Shown here: piece after piece, positions 25,802 through 34,021 of the stretch
Layout: each line of letters starts with the position of its first letter
How positions within the stretch are numbered: position 1 is the stretch's first letter
Source of the DNA: Williamsia sp. 1135
GTDB taxonomy: Bacteria; Actinomycetota; Actinomycetes; Mycobacteriales; Mycobacteriaceae
Length of the DNA: 64,000 bases
Direction of reading: 5' to 3'
Assembly (NCBI RefSeq): GCF_002095395.1
Contig: NZ_MJEI01000099.1
Location: forward strand, 62,001-126,000
Notes under the pieces: model-generated
What the model was told of the DNA's origin: nothing
Databases searched by the model: none
The model's input: only the letters and a program-made list of their open reading frames with translations
Made by a program: the position numbers and the translations under genes

Positions 25802-26725
25802 TCAGGCATTCCAGCTGTCGGGGGCGGTGCCGTCGACGTCGGTGAAGCCGTATTCACGGGCCAATTCTGCTGAACTGACCGACTTCTGATTCCACCGCGC
25901 CCGGTTCGGGTCCGCGGCGATGGCGGCGACCGCACGGCCGACGTAACGCGGCGATTCGGAGGACGCGAAGGCCGGTGGCGCGGTCGGCAGCCCATCACCC
26001 CGGTTGTCCTGCAGGGCCTCGCGCCAGGTGGCCTCGGTGACCTGCCAATTGTCGAGCATCATCTCCGAACGCAGCCAACCAGGCGTGATTGCGACGGCAG
26101 TGGCGCCGCGCTCGGCCAATTCGTGGCCTTGCGAGTAGGCGAGCCGGTTGACCGCCGCCTTCGCCAAGTCGTAGAACACCGATATCCGGTAGCGGTCGGC
26201 GTTGTATTCCGCTGTGCCATCGGTGATTTCCACCAGCAGACCACCGGGCTCAGCGACGAGTAGGGGTAGCAGGTGGTGCGAGGTGATCAGGTGGGTATCG
26301 ATGCCAAGTCGCAAGATGCGGAGACCGCGATCCAGGTTGTGCTCCCAGATCGGGGTATTCCATTCCGGTGGAGCACCTTTCAGTTTCTCCGCGCCCCAGA
26401 TGTCGTTCACGAGGACATCGATGCGACCGTAGTCGCGTCGTAGCTTCTCCGCGAGCTTGTGCACTTGCTGCGGATCAAGATGGTCGACCTGCACCGCAAC
26501 GCCGGTGCCGCCGAGTCGGGTGACCAATTCCGCGGTCTCTTCGATGGTCTCGGGACGATCGTAGTCAGAGTCGATCCCGCCGCTGCGGCTGCTGCGGCCG
26601 GTGCAGATGACCGTCGCACCCGCCTCCCCGAGACCCGCCGCAATACCGCGACCGGCGCCTCGGGTGGCGCCGGCCACGACGGCTACCTTGCCGCCCAGTG
26701 CCTCGGGAGAAACTCTTGGGCTCAT
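25802..26725 (-). CDS. Short-chain dehydrogenase/reductase (307 aa)
   Basis: An SDR with GATRGAGRG for the cofactor, an Arg-rich loop after beta-2 (CTGRSSRSGG) that suggests NADPH, VNDIWGAEKL where NNAG normally sits, and YDLAKAA as the catalytic YxxxK. It is longer than usual, with an insert around residues 45-65. It overlaps the stop of the YdeI-like gene by four bases, so the two form an operon. The role is unknown. Confidence 0.88.
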   Translation of the reverse strand: MSPRVSPEALGGKVAVVAGATRGAGRGIAAGLGEAGATVICTGRSSRSGGIDSDYDRPETIEETAELVTRLGGTGVAVQVDHLDPQQVHKLAEKLRRDYGRIDVLVNDIWGAEKLKGAPPEWNTPIWEHNLDRGLRILRLGIDTHLITSHHLLPLLVAEPGGLLVEITDGTAEYNADRYRISVFYDLAKAAVNRLAYSQGHELAERGATAVAITPGWLRSEMMLDNWQVTEATWREALQDNRGDGLPTAPPAFASSESPRYVGRAVAAIAADPNRARWNQKSVSSAELAREYGFTDVDGTAPDSWNA

Positions 26726-27180
26726 GCATCTGCCGTCCGCAACGCGTCGACGACAGCGGCGATCCGCCGGTCGCGGGTGTCGTCGCGCTTGGCATCGGCG
26801 ACGGACCGAGCGTGTTCTTTTCGGCGCGACGGCGACAGTGCGTCGAAAGCGGCGCGGAGCGCCGGGTCGGCATCGAGTGCCGTAGCGAGTGTGGGCGGTA
26901 ACTCGACCTCACGCGGCTCGGCGTCGAGTTCGATCATGACGTCCACGGTGTCGCCGGCTTCTACGCCGAGCTGCGCGCGAACACTTTTGTTGAAACCGAG
27001 CAGATTCTCGCCGCCCATCCGACCGATGCGACCGCGAACGGTTGTTTCACCGATGGTGAATCGGACTGGCGGGGTCTTCGTGCCACCGAGCGTCGCGACC
27101 TGTTCGTCGGACAGCACGATGGCAGCAGCCGGCCCGCGTGGTTGCAGCGTGGCGGTCAGTTGCAGCGATTCTCCGGTCAT
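26722..27180 (-). CDS. DUF1905 / YdeI-OmpD-associated domain protein
   Basis: A 152-residue protein: a DUF1905 barrel in the N-terminal half (LQLTATLQPRG, RFTIGETTVRGRIGRMGGENLLGFNKSVR) and a helical YdeI/OmdA C-terminus (LPPTLATALDADPALRAAFDAL, SPSRRKEHARSVADAKRDDTRDRR). Members are linked to bacteriocin or antimicrobial-peptide resistance in enterics, but evidence in actinobacteria is lacking. It is coupled to the SDR downstream. Confidence 0.88.
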   Translation of the reverse strand: MTGESLQLTATLQPRGPAAAIVLSDEQVATLGGTKTPPVRFTIGETTVRGRIGRMGGENLLGFNKSVRAQLGVEAGDTVDVMIELDAEPREVELPPTLATALDADPALRAAFDALSPSRRKEHARSVADAKRDDTRDRRIAAVVDALRTADA

Positions 27181-27311
27181 GGCCAGACTCTAGCCAAGCG
27201 CAGGTGGGGCGCACGGGCCTCTCGCGAAAACGATTGAATACGTGGACTCCGATGAGTTTGCGCCCGCGCTCGAGTCGGCATTGGTGTATCGCATTCGATG
27301 AAGGAGGAATC

Positions 27312-27659
27312 ATGCAGATCACGCATACGCTGTCGGTCATGAAGGTTCGCGATCACGATGCGGCCGTTGCTTGGTACACGGCCCTTTTCGGGCGGGGGCC
27401 GGATCGGCGCCCGATGCCGCCGTCGGCCGAGTGGGACCTCGGGTCCGGGCGCGGCGTCCAGGTATATCTCGATCCCGATCACGCCGGTGCTCACGACATG
27501 ATCATCGGCGTCGCCGATCTCGACAAGGCGCTCGCCGAATTGAGTGGCCGCGGGATCGATGGGGAGGCGTACACCGTGCCGTCCGGGCAGTTCAGGCTCG
27601 CCATGCTGTCCGACCCGTCCGGGAACTCGGTCGTGCTTGCTCACGAAGAAACCGCCTGA
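27312..27659 (+). CDS. VOC-family (glyoxalase-like) protein
   Basis: A 115-residue single-domain vicinal-oxygen-chelate protein (MQITHTLSVMKVRDHDAAVAWYTALFGR, then FRLAMLSDPSGNSVVLAHE). AAGGAGG precedes the ATG by 6 bases. It has one beta-alpha-beta-beta-beta module pair, so it works as a dimer. The substrate could be a glyoxal adduct, an antibiotic or an unknown small molecule. Confidence 0.88.
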   Translation: MQITHTLSVMKVRDHDAAVAWYTALFGRGPDRRPMPPSAEWDLGSGRGVQVYLDPDHAGAHDMIIGVADLDKALAELSGRGIDGEAYTVPSGQFRLAMLSDPSGNSVVLAHEETA

Positions 27660-27671
27660 GTAGGTGCCGGT

Positions 27672-28046
27672 ATGACGACTCCGGTCGGCGAGTCGCCCCT
27701 TGCCGGTCTCGACCCGATCCTGGGCCGGTGGAAGACCTCGGGCACGGTGTTCGATGGAGGGGGTGCGATCGAGGCTCGTGTCTCTGGCACCGACACCTAC
27801 CGGCTCCTGCCCGCCGGTGCTTGGATCGCTCACGAGGTCGACGTCAGAATTGGCCAAAACCACACGGTGGCACACGAATTGATCGGCGGGGAGCACCCAG
27901 ACGGTGGATGGACATGCGTTTCGACCGAATGGACTAGACGGCAACAGCTGCCTCTCGCGGCAGCATTGGTTACGATCCCGCCATGGACAAAGGGGCGGCC
28001 GGACGTCTGGCTGAAGGACGACTCGAGGAGTGGAGTCGAGCGGTGA
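27672..28046 (+). pseudogene. Truncated DUF1579-like lipocalin-type protein
   Basis: The N-terminal 80 residues (LAGLDPILGRWKTSGTVFDG, TDTYRLLPAGAWIAHEVDVR, HELIGGEHPDGGW) read like the start of a DUF1579-type protein normally about 150 residues long. At about 27903 the frame continues as non-homologous CVSTEWTRRQQL, while the expected continuation MRFDRMD appears in another frame and soon stops. The rest of the domain is absent. It is probably a frameshifted and truncated gene. Confidence 0.55.
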
Positions 28047-28276
28047 GTTATGACGAGCTCGTCTGGGCGGACAACAACGAATCGACCACCAGGCGGCAGG
28101 TGTCGCAGGATGGTGTCGACTACACCATCGAGTCGACGGTGTATCGGGAGCAAGGGGCGAACGTGTACACGATGGCGGTGCGCGTCAGCGAGGTCAAGAA
28201 GAGTTCGTTCTTTCGTAAGTCGGTCTCCCGATATGGTCGTATGTTCCCCGACGGAAGGTTCGTCGAAGGCGCGTGA
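27983..28276 (+). CDS. Hypothetical 97-residue protein
   Basis: The reading from ATG 27983 gives MDKGAAGRLAEGRLEEWSRA, then a probable beta-rich part (DYTIESTVYREQGANVYTMAVRVSEV) and a basic end (KKSSFFRKSVSRYGRMFPDGRFVEGA). I do not recognise it. The codon pattern looks coding. It overlaps the truncated gene before it and ends 10 bases from the convergent MarR gene. Confidence 0.5.
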   Translation: MDKGAAGRLAEGRLEEWSRAVSYDELVWADNNESTTRRQVSQDGVDYTIESTVYREQGANVYTMAVRVSEVKKSSFFRKSVSRYGRMFPDGRFVEGA

Positions 28277-28286
28277 CGCCTCGGCT

Positions 28287-28808
28287 TCAACCCCTTGGTC
28301 GGCGGTCGATGGCGGAGGCGAGGGTGTCGGCCAGTGCGGGGTCGACGGCGGTGACGACGAGGCGAGCGGCCGCGCCGAGGTGCTCGAGTTGATCGGCCCC
28401 CATGGCGTCAATGACGAGTCGCCGGACCTCGCGGACGTGTGAGGGCGCAATACGTTGTAGCTCTTGCCATCCCGTTTCTGTCAGAATCGCCTCGGTGCGA
28501 CGGCCGGCGCCGCCGCACGAGCGCCGCTCGACCCACCCCGCACCCTCCAGTCGGGACACCGCGTGCGACAGCCGGGACAGAGATCCTCGTGCCAGCCCGG
28601 CGAGGTCACTCATCACCCGCACATGGCCGGGGGCGTCAGACAGCGACACCAGGATGTTGTATTCGAAGAAGTTGATCCCGGCCTCGTGCTTGAGCTGTGC
28701 GTCGAGCTTGCCGGGCAGGGTCATGATCAGCGCTACCAGTGACGCCCAATCGCGTTGCTGATCGCGGGAAAGCCACACATCGCCCGTCTCGTCCTGGTTG
28801 TCGGTCAC
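28287..28808 (-). CDS. MarR-family regulator
   Basis: A protein of about 173 residues with the winged HTH of MarR (LIMTLPGKLDAQLKHEAGINFFEYNILV, then MSDLAGLARGSLSRLSHAVSRLEGAGWVERRSCGGAGRRTEAILT). The start is the GTG at 28808. It is divergent from the FMN-dependent reductase, and two palindromes lie between them, so it probably represses that gene and itself, as seen for MarR-type quinone or electrophile sensors. Confidence 0.9.
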   Translation of the reverse strand: MTDNQDETGDVWLSRDQQRDWASLVALIMTLPGKLDAQLKHEAGINFFEYNILVSLSDAPGHVRVMSDLAGLARGSLSRLSHAVSRLEGAGWVERRSCGGAGRRTEAILTETGWQELQRIAPSHVREVRRLVIDAMGADQLEHLGAAARLVVTAVDPALADTLASAIDRRPRG

Positions 28809-28825
28809 CGTCCCATCGTATCGAA

Positions 28826-28878
28826 GTTGAACATTCAACAAATGTCGGTATGGTTGAACTTGCATGTTCAAGTTCAAC
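28826..28878. promoter_or_regulatory. Two MarR operator palindromes
   Basis: Site 1 is GTTGAACATTCAAC (28826-28839), with 6-base arms and a 2-base spacer. Site 2 is GTTGAACTTG (28853-28862) with CAAGTTCAAC (28869-28878), a perfect 10-base repeat around 6 bases. Both share the half-site GTTGAA, which argues that the same MarR dimer binds both, one near each divergent promoter. Confidence 0.65.
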
Positions 28879-28911
28879 GATCCGTCCCGCCCGTTTTCAC
28901 TAGGAGTCCCC

Positions 28912-29559
28912 ATGACCCTGTTTCGTCTCGACGCCAGCATCCGTGTCGAGGGTTCACACAGCCGCGCGATTGCCGACATCGTCGAACGGGAGTGGCGGGT
29001 GGGTCATCCCGACGACAGCATCGTCCGACGCCAGGTCGGAACCGAGCCCATCCCTTCCACCACCTGGGGGACTGCAGCCTTCGCCGGCTACACGCCAGAA
29101 GATCAGCGCACAACTGAGCAGCGAGAAGCGCTGGGGCTGGCTGCGACCCTCGCTGACGAGTTGATCGCCGCCGACGCGTTCCTGTTCGCAGTGCCGCTGT
29201 ACAACTTCGGGGTCTCGCAGCACTTCAAGACCTGGGTCGACACGGTCCTCACCGATCCGCGATTCGGGCCCACCGGCCCTCCGGCGATCGCCGGCCGACC
29301 TGCAGTGCTCGTGACCGTTCAGGGCGGCAACTATTCGGCAGGCACGCCGCGCGAGGGCTGGGACCATGCGACGGGGTGGATGACGCGCATACTCGCCGAC
29401 GTGTGGAACTTGGATCTCGACGTCATCGAAGCCCCGTTCACCTTGGTCGGTGTGAACCCTGCCCTCGACGAGTTCAAGGATCTCGCCGCAAGTCTGCGAT
29501 CCGATGCCGACGCGCTCGCCACGAAACACGGCCAGGCGCTTTCCGCACCGCGGGGCTGA
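28912..29559 (+). CDS. FMN-dependent NADH-azoreductase / flavodoxin-fold quinone reductase
   Basis: A 215-residue flavodoxin-like-fold protein (LFRLDASIRVEGSHSRAIADI at the phosphate loop; AFLFAVPLYNFGVSQHFKTWVD; VTVQGGNYSAGTPREGWDHAT). It matches the AzoR/NQO group, which reduces quinones and azo or nitro compounds with NAD(P)H and FMN. It is divergent from the MarR gene and is the likely detoxification target of that regulator. The start ATG 28912 has TAGGAG upstream. Confidence 0.9.
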   Translation: MTLFRLDASIRVEGSHSRAIADIVEREWRVGHPDDSIVRRQVGTEPIPSTTWGTAAFAGYTPEDQRTTEQREALGLAATLADELIAADAFLFAVPLYNFGVSQHFKTWVDTVLTDPRFGPTGPPAIAGRPAVLVTVQGGNYSAGTPREGWDHATGWMTRILADVWNLDLDVIEAPFTLVGVNPALDEFKDLAASLRSDADALATKHGQALSAPRG

Positions 29560-29565
29560 CGACCG

Positions 29566-30018
29566 CTACCGTTCGGCGAGCGCGGCCAGCCTTTCGAGCG
29601 ACGCACGCAGATTGTCGGCAGTCGTCGCGCGCGCCCGCACCAGACGTTTCTCGTCGCTCAGATCCGACCAGTCGTAGGTGTGGGTCACGCGCGTATGGCT
29701 GTCGTCGAGCGGTTCGAGCTCCCAGCGCCAGAGGTGACCAGGCGGCTCGTGACCCGCTTCTGAGGGGAGCCACGCGATGAGGCGTCCTTCGTCGAACTCC
29801 ACGATGTGGTTCTCGCGGTCGGCTCCGGTGGTGAGAGTCATCGTGAACACATCACCCACCGCGCGGACACGTTGATCGGCCGAAGCCGCGGTCAGGTTGT
29901 CATTGCCGTCCCAGCTCGGCTGCAAGGACGGGTCCGCGATCAGCTCGAAAATCTGCTCGGCGCTGGTTGCGATGTCGCGGGACGCGCTCACCACCCGGGT
30001 TTCGATGTTCTCGGCCAT
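29566..30018 (-). CDS. SRPBCC-family protein (polyketide cyclase/dehydrase-like)
   Basis: A 150-residue START-like fold protein: VVSASRDIATSAEQIFELIADPSLQPSWDG near the N-terminus, a beta core (LWRWELEPLDDSHTRVTHTYDWSDL) and the long C-terminal helix. The family binds hydrophobic ligands. No catalytic assignment is possible. The start at 30018 (MAENIETRV) is preferred over 30030. Confidence 0.88.
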   Translation of the reverse strand: MAENIETRVVSASRDIATSAEQIFELIADPSLQPSWDGNDNLTAASADQRVRAVGDVFTMTLTTGADRENHIVEFDEGRLIAWLPSEAGHEPPGHLWRWELEPLDDSHTRVTHTYDWSDLSDEKRLVRARATTADNLRASLERLAALAER

Positions 30019-30088
30019 CGTCAGATTCAAGCATTCGTTCGCGACCTGGCCAACCTCGCAATGCCTGCGTGCTGAGTATCATGAGCTC

Positions 30089-30673
30089 GTGACCGAGGAG
30101 CCGCCGGCAGGGCATGTGGTTCTCGTGGTCGATTCCTTGGACCCCCCGTCGGGCCCACCTGTATCGCTGAGGTATCCGCAGCGGGTGTCCCGAGTCATGT
30201 TGGTGATCATCGGGATCGCGCTCCTGGCGCTCTCCGCGGGGCTCACCACCGCTCTGGTCGCCTTGTGGACGGCCGACAGCCCCGGCTCCTGGTTCAACGT
30301 CATCTTCACGGTGATGGGTGCAGTGTTCGTCGCCGGCGGGTGGGCGGGTTATATGAGCTATCTGGGTGACGCCGCGGCTCGCGAGGACGCTGAGACGAGG
30401 TGGGCGATGGTGGGCCCGACGGCACAGCCGCTCAGCGGCATCATCGCCGACCGCGAGGTGTCCCTCGGCGAGACCGGCGAGGTGTCGCGTTTCAGGTTGG
30501 TCATCACGACTGAGGTGGGGGTTCTCGGTGCCATGTGGCGTCCTGAAACTCGTGACAGCAGAGCATTTCTGCAGACCCAGGTGCCCGGTGTCGGCGGCGT
30601 CGTACGCGTGTGGCATGCGGGTACGGGCGAACCGTTCGTCGTCGAAGTAGCCGACCCGACAGTGGTTGCATGA
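30089..30673 (+). CDS. Membrane protein of unknown function
   Basis: A protein of about 194 residues starting from GTG 30089. Two membrane helices (VMLVIIGIALLALSAGLTTAL; FNVIFTVMGAVFVAGGWAGY) are followed by a soluble beta-rich C-terminal domain (REVSLGETGEVSRFRLVITTEVGVLG, RVWHAGTGEPFVVEVADPTVV). I do not recognise the family. It is probably a small membrane-anchored protein with a cytoplasmic domain. Confidence 0.7.
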   Translation: MTEEPPAGHVVLVVDSLDPPSGPPVSLRYPQRVSRVMLVIIGIALLALSAGLTTALVALWTADSPGSWFNVIFTVMGAVFVAGGWAGYMSYLGDAAAREDAETRWAMVGPTAQPLSGIIADREVSLGETGEVSRFRLVITTEVGVLGAMWRPETRDSRAFLQTQVPGVGGVVRVWHAGTGEPFVVEVADPTVVA

Positions 30674-30748
30674 TCCGCGCCACCTGCGGACGGGCGCGCC
30701 AGTTGCAACCGGAGCGTTCGCTCCCAGGCGGCGCGAACCTTCGACAGC

Positions 30749-32242
30749 TCAGGTGCCGCAGAAGGTTTGGAACGATTCGCTGAACACCGGGGGAGCAGGT
30801 GTTGCGTAGTCAGCCCAATCGTCGCGGCGGTCGAACGGATGGGTGACGATGTCCAGCAACTTCTCGAACGGAGCGAGATCACCGGCGGTGGCGGCCTTCA
30901 GAGCTGCATCGAGCTGATGGTTGCGCGGAATGTACAGCGGGTTGACCGCATCCATCGCATCCGCGGCGTCGTCGCGGCCATACCTGGCCAGTTCAGAGCG
31001 CCAACTCGTGAGCCAGGATCCGAGCTGTTCGCGCGGGATGAGGGCGTCCAGAGCGGTTGATTCCCCACGTAGTTCGCCTGCAAGAGCTCGGAACGTGCCG
31101 GTCCAGTCGGCACCGTGGGTCTTCATCAGTGCCAGCAGATCATCGATCAACGCCGGGTCGATGGTTTCACCGCCCACGCCGAGCTTCGCCGACATGCCGG
31201 CCGCATAGTGGTTCTGGAATCGCTCGTCGAAGGAGTCGAGCACTGCCGAGACCGCGGCGATCGCGTCGTCGGGCGTGGAATCGATCAGTGTCAGAAGCGT
31301 TTCCGCCAGCCGCGCCAGGTTCCACTTCAGGACAGCCGGCTGGTTGCCGAACGCGTAACGGGCACCCTGGTCGATGGAGCTGAACACCGCGGCCGGGTCG
31401 AAGGCGTCGAGGAACGCGCACGGTCCGTAGTCGATGGTCTGCCCGGAGATGGTGGTGTTGTCGGTGTTCATGACGCCGTGCACGAATCCGGTGAGGATCC
31501 ATTGCGCCACCAGAGCGGCCTGCGCCTCGACCACGGCTTCGAAGAATGCCAGGTACCGCTGATCGGCCGGCAGTTCGGTCAACGCCGGGTAGTGGCGCGC
31601 GATCGCATAATCGGCGAGGGGTTGCAGGACCTCGCCCTGCCGGACCGCGAACTCGAACGTGCCCACCCGCAGGTGGCTGGCGGCGACCCTGGCGAGCACG
31701 GCCCCGGGCTCCGCGCCGGTTCGACGAATGTCCCGGCCGGTTGCGACCACCGACAATGCTCGCGTGGTGGGGATACCAAGGGCGTACATGGCTTCGCTGA
31801 CCAGGTATTCGCGCAGCATCGGGCCGACGGCGGCGAACCCATCGCCACCTCGGGAAAAGGGCGTCGGCCCAGACCCCTTGAGGTGCAGGTCCACGCGCCC
31901 GTCGTCGCCGACGAGCTCGCCGACCAGTAGTGCGCGGCCATCCCCGAGCAGCGGTGTGTAACCCCCGAATTGGTGGCCGGCGTAGGCCATCGCGACCGGA
32001 GTGGCGCCGGCAGGCGCTGACGCCCCCGACAAGACCTGGACGCCGTCGGCGCTACGCAGGACGTCCACGTCGAGTCCCAGGGATTCGGCCAGCGGTTCGT
32101 TGACGATGAGCAACCGTGGGTCAGGCGCATCAGCTCCCTGCCAGGGCACGGCCAATGCACTCAGTTGCTCGGCGTACGTGCTTTCGAGGCCGGTGATCGC
32201 TGGGTTGCTGCCCACTGCGGAACTCGGTGTTGTAGCCATCAT
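30749..32242 (-). CDS. selO: Protein adenylyltransferase SelO (YdiU/UPF0061)
   Basis: A 497-residue pseudokinase-fold enzyme that transfers AMP from ATP to Ser/Thr/Tyr of target proteins under oxidative stress. The hallmarks are present: YAGHQFGGYTPLLGDGRALLVGE, DLHLKGSGPTPFSRGGDG, GFVHGVMNTDNTTISGQTIDYGPCAF and GNQPAVLKWNLARL. The C-terminus SFQTFCGT has Cys where eukaryotic homologues carry selenocysteine. It is a single gene. Confidence 0.95.
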   Translation of the reverse strand: MMATTPSSAVGSNPAITGLESTYAEQLSALAVPWQGADAPDPRLLIVNEPLAESLGLDVDVLRSADGVQVLSGASAPAGATPVAMAYAGHQFGGYTPLLGDGRALLVGELVGDDGRVDLHLKGSGPTPFSRGGDGFAAVGPMLREYLVSEAMYALGIPTTRALSVVATGRDIRRTGAEPGAVLARVAASHLRVGTFEFAVRQGEVLQPLADYAIARHYPALTELPADQRYLAFFEAVVEAQAALVAQWILTGFVHGVMNTDNTTISGQTIDYGPCAFLDAFDPAAVFSSIDQGARYAFGNQPAVLKWNLARLAETLLTLIDSTPDDAIAAVSAVLDSFDERFQNHYAAGMSAKLGVGGETIDPALIDDLLALMKTHGADWTGTFRALAGELRGESTALDALIPREQLGSWLTSWRSELARYGRDDAADAMDAVNPLYIPRNHQLDAALKAATAGDLAPFEKLLDIVTHPFDRRDDWADYATPAPPVFSESFQTFCGT

Positions 32243-32287
32243 TCGAGGTTAGCCACTCCAGTGCTGTATGCGGTGTCGCCAGTGATT

Positions 32288-32539
32288 TCAGAGGAGGTCG
32301 AAGACGCGACTGAACAGCCCGACGGCGATGATCAGGACGAGGAATACCGCGACAGAGATGACGATGATGGGCAGTGCTCTGCCGCGCTGCGGCGGTTCGT
32401 GGTTCGGACCACCCACGCCGGTCTCGGCCGGCGGGGTGTCACCGGGTGTGACGCTGCCGCCGGCTTCCAGTCCCGCGGTGTCGTTCGGTTCGGGGTTCTG
32501 CGGTTCGAACGCGAAGTCTTCAGAGTCTCGATTGGGCAT
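32288..32539 (-). CDS. DUF6480-type small membrane protein
   Basis: An 83-residue protein with an acidic Pro/Gly/Glu-rich N-terminus (NPEPNDTAGLEAGGSVTPGDTPPAE) and one C-terminal membrane helix (ALPIIVISVAVFLVLIIAVGLF). This pattern is that of DUF6480, common in actinobacteria and of unknown function. The start MPNRDSED at 32539 is preferred. Confidence 0.8.
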   Translation of the reverse strand: MPNRDSEDFAFEPQNPEPNDTAGLEAGGSVTPGDTPPAETGVGGPNHEPPQRGRALPIIVISVAVFLVLIIAVGLFSRVFDLL

Positions 32540-32590
32540 GGTGGCTGAGTACCCGATCCCTCGGATGCCAACCAGCGACGGCAACCGAGG

Positions 32591-33871
32591 TCAGGGGATC
32601 GGTGTCGGTGCCAGGCTGTTGCCGGGCGGGATGGTCGCGCAGTTACTGCGGGTGGGTAGCCCGGCGAACCGCTCGGTCAGGAATTGCAGCCCCTGGGCCT
32701 CGAACGGCGCAAAGGCCTCGGCGTGGGTGAGTCCGTTGAACTGGGAGTAGGTCACGTCGACACCACGCCCGCAGTACTCGTGCGCCAGGCCGACGACGTC
32801 GTCGGTGATCATGATGGTGTCGCCGAGCGCGTTCGCCTTGCCCACTCCCAGGAGCATCGGAGTACGCGGGGTGCCCTGGCTACCCATGATGTTGTCATCG
32901 ATTGCCGCGACGACTTCGGGAACGTCGAGCAGTGAGTTATACGGCGCCTTGACCATCGACGCGTCGGTCAGGGTCGGGTACTTGGAGGCGAAGTTGACGA
33001 TGCATTCGGAGCTGACCTGCTGGGTCACCTGCTGGCCGTACGGGGACAGGAACGTGCTCGTATCGAGGTTGTACGTTCGCTGATAGGCGACGACGAGTGC
33101 GGGGATGACGCCCGCCCACTGCTTGCTGCCACTGACGTAGGGCAGGTTGTGCGCGAGGTCGACTGGCAGCCCGCCTGCCGCGGCACCGACGATGTTCAGT
33201 TCGGGTGAGTACTTCGGTGCTATCTCAGCACCCCACTGAGTGGGAACCGAGCCGCCGGAATAGCCGACGAGGCCGACCGGTGTCGAGGAGGGAGCGTCAA
33301 GAAACGCCTGAGTCGCGCGGATCCCGTCGAGCATTGCGTACCCCGACTGTCGGCCGATGGTCCATTCGAGCTCTTCGCCCTCGTAGTCGGGTGCGACGAC
33401 GGTGTACCCGGCGGCGAGGTATCCGGCGATCAGATTCTGCTCTCCGAAGGCGATGAGGTTCGTCGACCCACCGCTCAGGGTGTAGGAGGGGTCGCACTGG
33501 GAACCGAGTGCGTCGTACGCCATCTGGTACGACACGATCTTTGTCGGGCCGGGTACCAGCGGCCGCAGGACGGTCGCGACGGTGACGGCGCCGCGCCCCT
33601 GCTGATCGGTTGTCCGGTACAGCACCTGGTTGCCGGTGATGGGGGTATCGAGACTGGGCGTTCGGAAGTTCATCGGCCGCGAGCGCAACACGGTGCCGGG
33701 CGCGATGCCGTCCAGGGATCCGTCATAGCTGTAGAAGGGATCTGCCGAGGGCAACGGCGAACCCGGGCCGGGATCAGCCTGTGCTGTCGGAACGCTCGCC
33801 AATGCCAGCGACCCGGTGATGAGGGCGGCCACGGCCACCAGACGCAGGGCGAACGCGCGAACAATGAGCAT
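32591..33871 (-). CDS. Secreted lipase (LIP/secretory lipase family)
   Basis: A protein of about 426 residues with a signal peptide (RAFALRLVAVAALITGSLALASVPTAQA), then an alpha/beta-hydrolase of the secretory lipase family: YQMAYDALGSQCDPSY, GYTVVAPDYEGEELEW, nucleophile in VGYSGGSVPTQWGAEI, and a late YSQFNGLTHAEAF that supplies the His. Many actinobacteria export such lipases to release fatty acids from glycerides. The start is the ATG at 33871; one three codons earlier is possible. Confidence 0.9.
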   Translation of the reverse strand: MLIVRAFALRLVAVAALITGSLALASVPTAQADPGPGSPLPSADPFYSYDGSLDGIAPGTVLRSRPMNFRTPSLDTPITGNQVLYRTTDQQGRGAVTVATVLRPLVPGPTKIVSYQMAYDALGSQCDPSYTLSGGSTNLIAFGEQNLIAGYLAAGYTVVAPDYEGEELEWTIGRQSGYAMLDGIRATQAFLDAPSSTPVGLVGYSGGSVPTQWGAEIAPKYSPELNIVGAAAGGLPVDLAHNLPYVSGSKQWAGVIPALVVAYQRTYNLDTSTFLSPYGQQVTQQVSSECIVNFASKYPTLTDASMVKAPYNSLLDVPEVVAAIDDNIMGSQGTPRTPMLLGVGKANALGDTIMITDDVVGLAHEYCGRGVDVTYSQFNGLTHAEAFAPFEAQGLQFLTERFAGLPTRSNCATIPPGNSLAPTPIP

Positions 33872-34021
33872 GGCGATCATTTAAACACCGACACGGTGCA
33901 TCGGTACCTAATCGAGACAATCGAACGCACTGAAATCGGGCGGTAACGGATTGGCGATGTGTCGCGACAACTCTTGAAGCACTTGTTTCGGTCGGGACCG
34001 AGATCAGGAGAGCTCCCGCGC

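Noticed and set aside
27971-28046. Full-length reading of the DUF1579-like gene to 28046
   Set aside because: The residues after about 80 do not resemble the family, while the expected continuation is in another frame, so the gene is listed as truncated.
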